In this document: positions 4,499 through 6,842 of the stretch, in pieces | How positions within the stretch are numbered: position 1 is the stretch's first letter | How the letters are laid out: each line of letters begins with the position of its first letter | Assembly (NCBI GenBank): GCA_029857975.1 | Contig: JAOUFX010000153.1 | Coordinates: 1-6,842, forward strand | Length of the DNA: 6,842 nt | Direction: 5' to 3' | Source of the DNA: Deltaproteobacteria bacterium | GTDB lineage: Bacteria > Desulfobacterota > SM23-61 | The notes under the pieces: generated by a model | Seen by the model: the letters and a program-made list of their open reading frames with translations, nothing else | Told to the model about the DNA's origin: nothing | The model's database searches: none | Program-made: the position numbers and the translations under genes

Positions 4499-5854
4499 AT
4501 GTCTGTAATTCAAGAAGTCATTGCCAAGGCCAGACGGCTGGATGCTGATCAGCCTGAATTTCATCAGGCCGTAAAAGAAGTAATGGAAACTCTTGAGCCC
4601 ACAGTAAAAAAACACCCGGAGTTCGTTAAAGCTAAAATATATGAAAGAATCGTTGAACCTGACCGAACGATTATCTTTAGAGTCCCCTGGGTCGATGATA
4701 AAGGTGAAGTTCAAGTCAACAGAGGGTTCAGGGCTCAGTTCAACAATGCCATTGGTCCGTACAAAGGTGGACTCAGGTTCCACTCCTCGGTTAACCTGAG
4801 TATCATAAAATTCCTGGGTTTTGAACAGACTTTCAAGAATTCTCTTACCACCCTTCCCATGGGAGGAGCAAAAGGAGGAGCTGATTTCGATCCGAAGGGG
4901 AAATCAGATAATGAGGTGATGCGATTCTGCCAGGCCTTTACGCGAGAGCTTTTCCGGCACATTGGCCCCGATACTGACGTGCCCGCTGGCGACATCGGTG
5001 TTGGCCAGAGGGAGATAGGATATATTTATGGATACTATAAAAAAGTTATGAACGAACATACGGGGGCCTTAACCGGAAAAGGACTGGAATACGGGGGGAG
5101 CCTTATGAGACCCGAAGCAACGGGGTATGGGCTCGTCTATTTTGTCGCTGAAATGTTGGCTACCCAGGGGAAAGATTTGGAGGGGAAAGTGGTGGCGATC
5201 AGCGGTGCGGGAAACGTTGCGCAATATGCCTTGGAAAAAGTGAATCAACTCGGGGGAAGGGTGATTAGCCTGTGCGATTCCAACGCCACCATTGTCGACG
5301 AGGAAGGGATTTGTACTGAAAAATTTGCTTATTTGATGGAATTAAAAAATCTGCGTAGGGGAAGAATTAAGGAATATGCCAATCAATACCCGGTCGAATG
5401 TTATGAGGGTAAAAGTGTTTGGGATGTGATTCGGGAAAAGGGGATTCCAATAGACATTGCTTTACCTTGCGCAACCCAAAATGAGATTGATAGGCAAAAT
5501 GCTGAAGCGTTGGTGAAAAATGGATGTTGCTGCGTTGCGGAAGGAGCCAACATGCCTTGCACCATGGAAGCCATTGAGGTCTTTCAAGATCATCATATCC
5601 TTTATGCCCCCGGGAAGGCCGCCAATGCTGGGGGAGTGGCCACATCCGGCCTGGAAATGACGCAAAACAGCATTCGATTATCTTGGTCCAGGGAGGAAGT
5701 GGATCGGCGTCTATTACAGATTATGAAAAATATCCACCACGAATGTCTCGAAGCTGCAGAAGTCTATGGCATTAAAGGAGATTATCTCACGGGGGCGAAC
5801 ATTGCAGGATTCTTGAAGGTGGCCAACGCCATGCTGGCTTGCGGAATCGTTTAA
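4499..5854 (+). CDS. gdhA: Glutamate dehydrogenase, hexameric type (GdhA)
   Basis: It catalyses the reversible reductive amination of 2-oxoglutarate with ammonium to glutamate in the cytoplasm. The product has 451 residues, the usual length for small hexameric glutamate dehydrogenases. With the ATG at 4499, the active-site residues fall at the numbers used for the Clostridium symbiosum enzyme: K89 (GPYKGGLRF), K113 (TFKNSL), K125 (PMGGAKGG) and D165 (PAGDIGVG). This supports both family and start. The nucleotide-binding domain has the glycine-rich turn SGAGNVAQ (235-242). The following strand ends in CDSNATIVDE, close to the E. coli NADP-dependent enzyme, so NADPH and a biosynthetic role are favoured, though cofactor choice cannot be settled by eye. 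The terminator-bearing leader and adjacent GAF-ANTAR gene suggest control by antitermination. No convincing terminator follows the gene apart from the repeat starting at 5870. Confidence 0.97.
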   Translation: MSVIQEVIAKARRLDADQPEFHQAVKEVMETLEPTVKKHPEFVKAKIYERIVEPDRTIIFRVPWVDDKGEVQVNRGFRAQFNNAIGPYKGGLRFHSSVNLSIIKFLGFEQTFKNSLTTLPMGGAKGGADFDPKGKSDNEVMRFCQAFTRELFRHIGPDTDVPAGDIGVGQREIGYIYGYYKKVMNEHTGALTGKGLEYGGSLMRPEATGYGLVYFVAEMLATQGKDLEGKVVAISGAGNVAQYALEKVNQLGGRVISLCDSNATIVDEEGICTEKFAYLMELKNLRRGRIKEYANQYPVECYEGKSVWDVIREKGIPIDIALPCATQNEIDRQNAEALVKNGCCCVAEGANMPCTMEAIEVFQDHHILYAPGKAANAGGVATSGLEMTQNSIRLSWSREEVDRRLLQIMKNIHHECLEAAEVYGIKGDYLTGANIAGFLKVANAMLACGIV

Positions 5855-5875
5855 TAAAACCTAAAAAAGGCGATT

Positions 5876-5950
5876 CACCACAGAGGGCCCAGAGGAAAAT
5901 TAAGATAAAACCAGGAAATAAACTCCTTTTCTCTGCTTTACTCTGTGCCC
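5876..5950. repeat. CACAGAG-type hairpin repeat
   Basis: CACAGAG (5879-5885) pairs with CTCTGTG (5941-5947), and CAGAGGAAAA (5890-5899) pairs with TTTTCTCTG (5927-5935) with one bulged G. This forms an interrupted long stem 22 nt after the gdhA stop codon. It could stabilise or end the gdhA transcript, although no T tract follows. Confidence 0.6.
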
Positions 5951-6032
5951 TCGTTACGCGGAAACAACACCATATTCTATCTGACGAATTTATTAGATGA
6001 GAACACAGCGCGGCAGTGCCGCAACCAAAAGA

Positions 6033-6087
6033 AATCCCCCCTCCCACCCCTCCCCCCTCGAGGGGGGGGGATAGGGTGGGGGGGATT
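6033..6087. repeat. AATCCCCC/GGGGGATT palindrome with G-quadruplex potential
   Basis: A C-rich arm starting with AATCCCCCC (6033 onward) and a G-rich arm ending in GGGGGGGATT (to 6087) meet at a central TCGA (6058-6061), forming a nearly complete palindrome of about 55 bp. The G-rich side has runs of nine, three and seven G residues, enough for an intramolecular quadruplex on the plus strand. It sits inside the larger CACCACAGAG element. Confidence 0.7.
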
Positions 6088-6266
6088 GCTTAACAAAATT
6101 TTCAGAATTTGAACGTTAGTAGTACAGAGAAAATATTGAGCTTATTTTGTTTTTTAACTATGAAATTATTCTCTGAGATCTCTGTGGTGTAAAAAAAATC
6201 GCTCAATTTAGGTAAAAGTAATCGGCAGGGAGACCGAGAACGAGATAAATCACAATCCCCCCTTCC

Positions 6267-6842
6267 TCAATTAAAGCATACTACTTTTCCAGAAACAATA
6301 TCGGCCAGGATGGACAGTCCTTTTCTTTCGACATCATGCGCCTTTATGACTTCTCCATAGCGGCTACCCTCCGGGATGAGCTTCCCCAGAATATTCGGTA
6401 GAGGATCCATCCATTGTTTGTGAAAAAATACCTTTTCTTTTTCAGGGAAAATGGCCACGTAGAAGATATCGGTCTCCACCAGGTCCAGGAAAAAATGGGT
6501 CCCGAAAGAAAGCTCCGGCGTCTGTCTCGCGGTGGAGTATTCCAGTTCCACGATGGCCGCCATGTGATTGATTTCCGAGAAACGAACCGGAACTCCCAGG
6601 GAGGGAGTCGAGGTTCCCCATCTTCCCGGGCCGATGAGCAGGGCGGGGACCTCCTCGCGGGACAGAATCTGCTGGTTGAGTTTGCCGATGAGGCGGGCGA
6701 TGGAATATTTCTCCGACAGCGGAAGCCGGTGATAACTTTCCGGATCGACATAGAGGATCCGTTTGAGGGGCTGATTCAGGCTTCCCCCCATGAAATTTCC
6801 CTCCGACTGAAACAGGACCCGTTCCCCGGGAATCTCCTTCGG
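6267..6842 (-). CDS. PEP/pyruvate-binding, PEP-synthase-like protein, C-terminal part
   Basis: The minus-strand frame is open to the window edge, so the gene starts beyond it; 191 C-terminal residues are visible and an internal ATG at 6791 is not the start. The sequence matches, from memory, the C-terminal region of large deltaproteobacterial and myxobacterial proteins whose N-terminal part is a PPDK_N-type PEP/pyruvate-binding ATP-grasp domain. Signatures are LLIGPGRWGTSTPSLGVPV (visible residues 68-86) and PELSFGTHFFLDLVE (109-123). Such proteins are usually annotated as PEP synthase-like; whether they make PEP or modify another protein is often unclear. The catalytic ATP-grasp and phosphohistidine domains would lie outside the window, so activity cannot be judged. 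It converges on gdhA, with the repeat element between them. No obvious terminator follows its TGA in 6203-6266. Confidence 0.6.
   Translation of the reverse strand, partial: PKEIPGERVLFQSEGNFMGGSLNQPLKRILYVDPESYHRLPLSEKYSIARLIGKLNQQILSREEVPALLIGPGRWGTSTPSLGVPVRFSEINHMAAIVELEYSTARQTPELSFGTHFFLDLVETDIFYVAIFPEKEKVFFHKQWMDPLPNILGKLIPEGSRYGEVIKAHDVERKGLSILADIVSGKVVCFN

Larger units (their letters stand above)
5870..6202. repeat. Composite palindromic repeat element with CACCACAGAG terminal inverted repeats
   Basis: The gene-free stretch 5855-6266 is mostly this structure. The left end has GCGATT then CACCACAGAG (5870-5885); the right end has CTCTGTGGTG (6180-6189) then AATCGC (6197-6202). The match continues inward (CAGAGGAAAATT at the left; the complement of AAATTATTCTCTG at the right). 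Nested inside are a CACAGAG/CTCTGTG hairpin (5879-5947), GCGGCA-G-TGCCGC (6010-6022), a C-rich/G-rich palindrome (6033-6087), and ACAAAAT/ATTTTGT arms near 6094 and 6143. No open reading frame resembling a transposase is present, so it would be a non-autonomous element or stacked intergenic palindromes. CACAGAG palindromes are, to my knowledge, common between genes in deltaproteobacteria. Confidence 0.6.

Noticed and set aside
5787..6047. An 86-codon minus-strand frame in the gdhA 3' end and repeat region
   Set aside because: Its sequence comes from the gdhA end and palindromic repeats and shows no protein family.
5855..6266. A tRNA, CRISPR array or small RNA in the gene-free stretch
   Set aside because: No cloverleaf, no regularly spaced direct repeats and no promoter-terminator pair were seen; the structure is inverted repeats only.

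Overview
The window looks like a chromosomal segment of an anaerobic bacterium, most plausibly a deltaproteobacterium (Desulfobacterota). This is inferred from a polyferredoxin membrane protein paired with a DUF362 protein, a PEP-synthase-like protein of a type I associate with that group, GAF-based regulators, and intergenic palindromes of the CACAGAG and AATCCCCC kinds. No marker gene fixes the taxonomy.

Layout. At 1-630 (+) is the 3' part of a regulator with a GAF domain, a coiled-coil-like linker and a Fis-type helix-turn-helix, but no AAA+ domain. A bidirectional terminator-like inverted repeat (633-686) separates it from a convergent two-gene operon read leftward. That operon holds a Tat-exported DUF362 protein (3278-2352), translationally coupled by an ATGA overlap to a 556-residue membrane polyferredoxin (2355-685). 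The polyferredoxin resembles NapH fused to NapG, with a Tat-like SRRGFF motif buried in the middle. The 188-bp divergent region at 3279-3466 has a promoter candidate for each direction.

At 3467-4171 (+) is a GAF-ANTAR protein, a predicted RNA-binding transcription antiterminator. Next comes a 327-bp non-coding region with a strong promoter candidate, a leader with one clear hairpin and a repeated GAUGA motif, and a textbook intrinsic terminator (4319-4354). Beyond the terminator are a set of GGCCAA inverted repeats and a second possible promoter. Glutamate dehydrogenase (gdhA, 4499-5854) follows. A gene-free stretch (5855-6266) carries a composite palindromic repeat. The window closes with the C-terminal part of a PEP/pyruvate-binding, PEP-synthase-like protein on the minus strand (6842-6267).

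How it may work together. The most interesting proposal is that the GAF-ANTAR protein controls its neighbour gdhA by antitermination at the leader terminator, linking a GAF-sensed signal to ammonium assimilation or glutamate metabolism. The regulator, promoter, hairpin, terminator and target are all visible in the right order. The second ANTAR hairpin is weak, the loops match the known ANTAR loop rule only in part, and a possible promoter downstream of the terminator is a real alternative. The DUF362/NapHG-like pair is probably a membrane electron-transfer module of unknown function.
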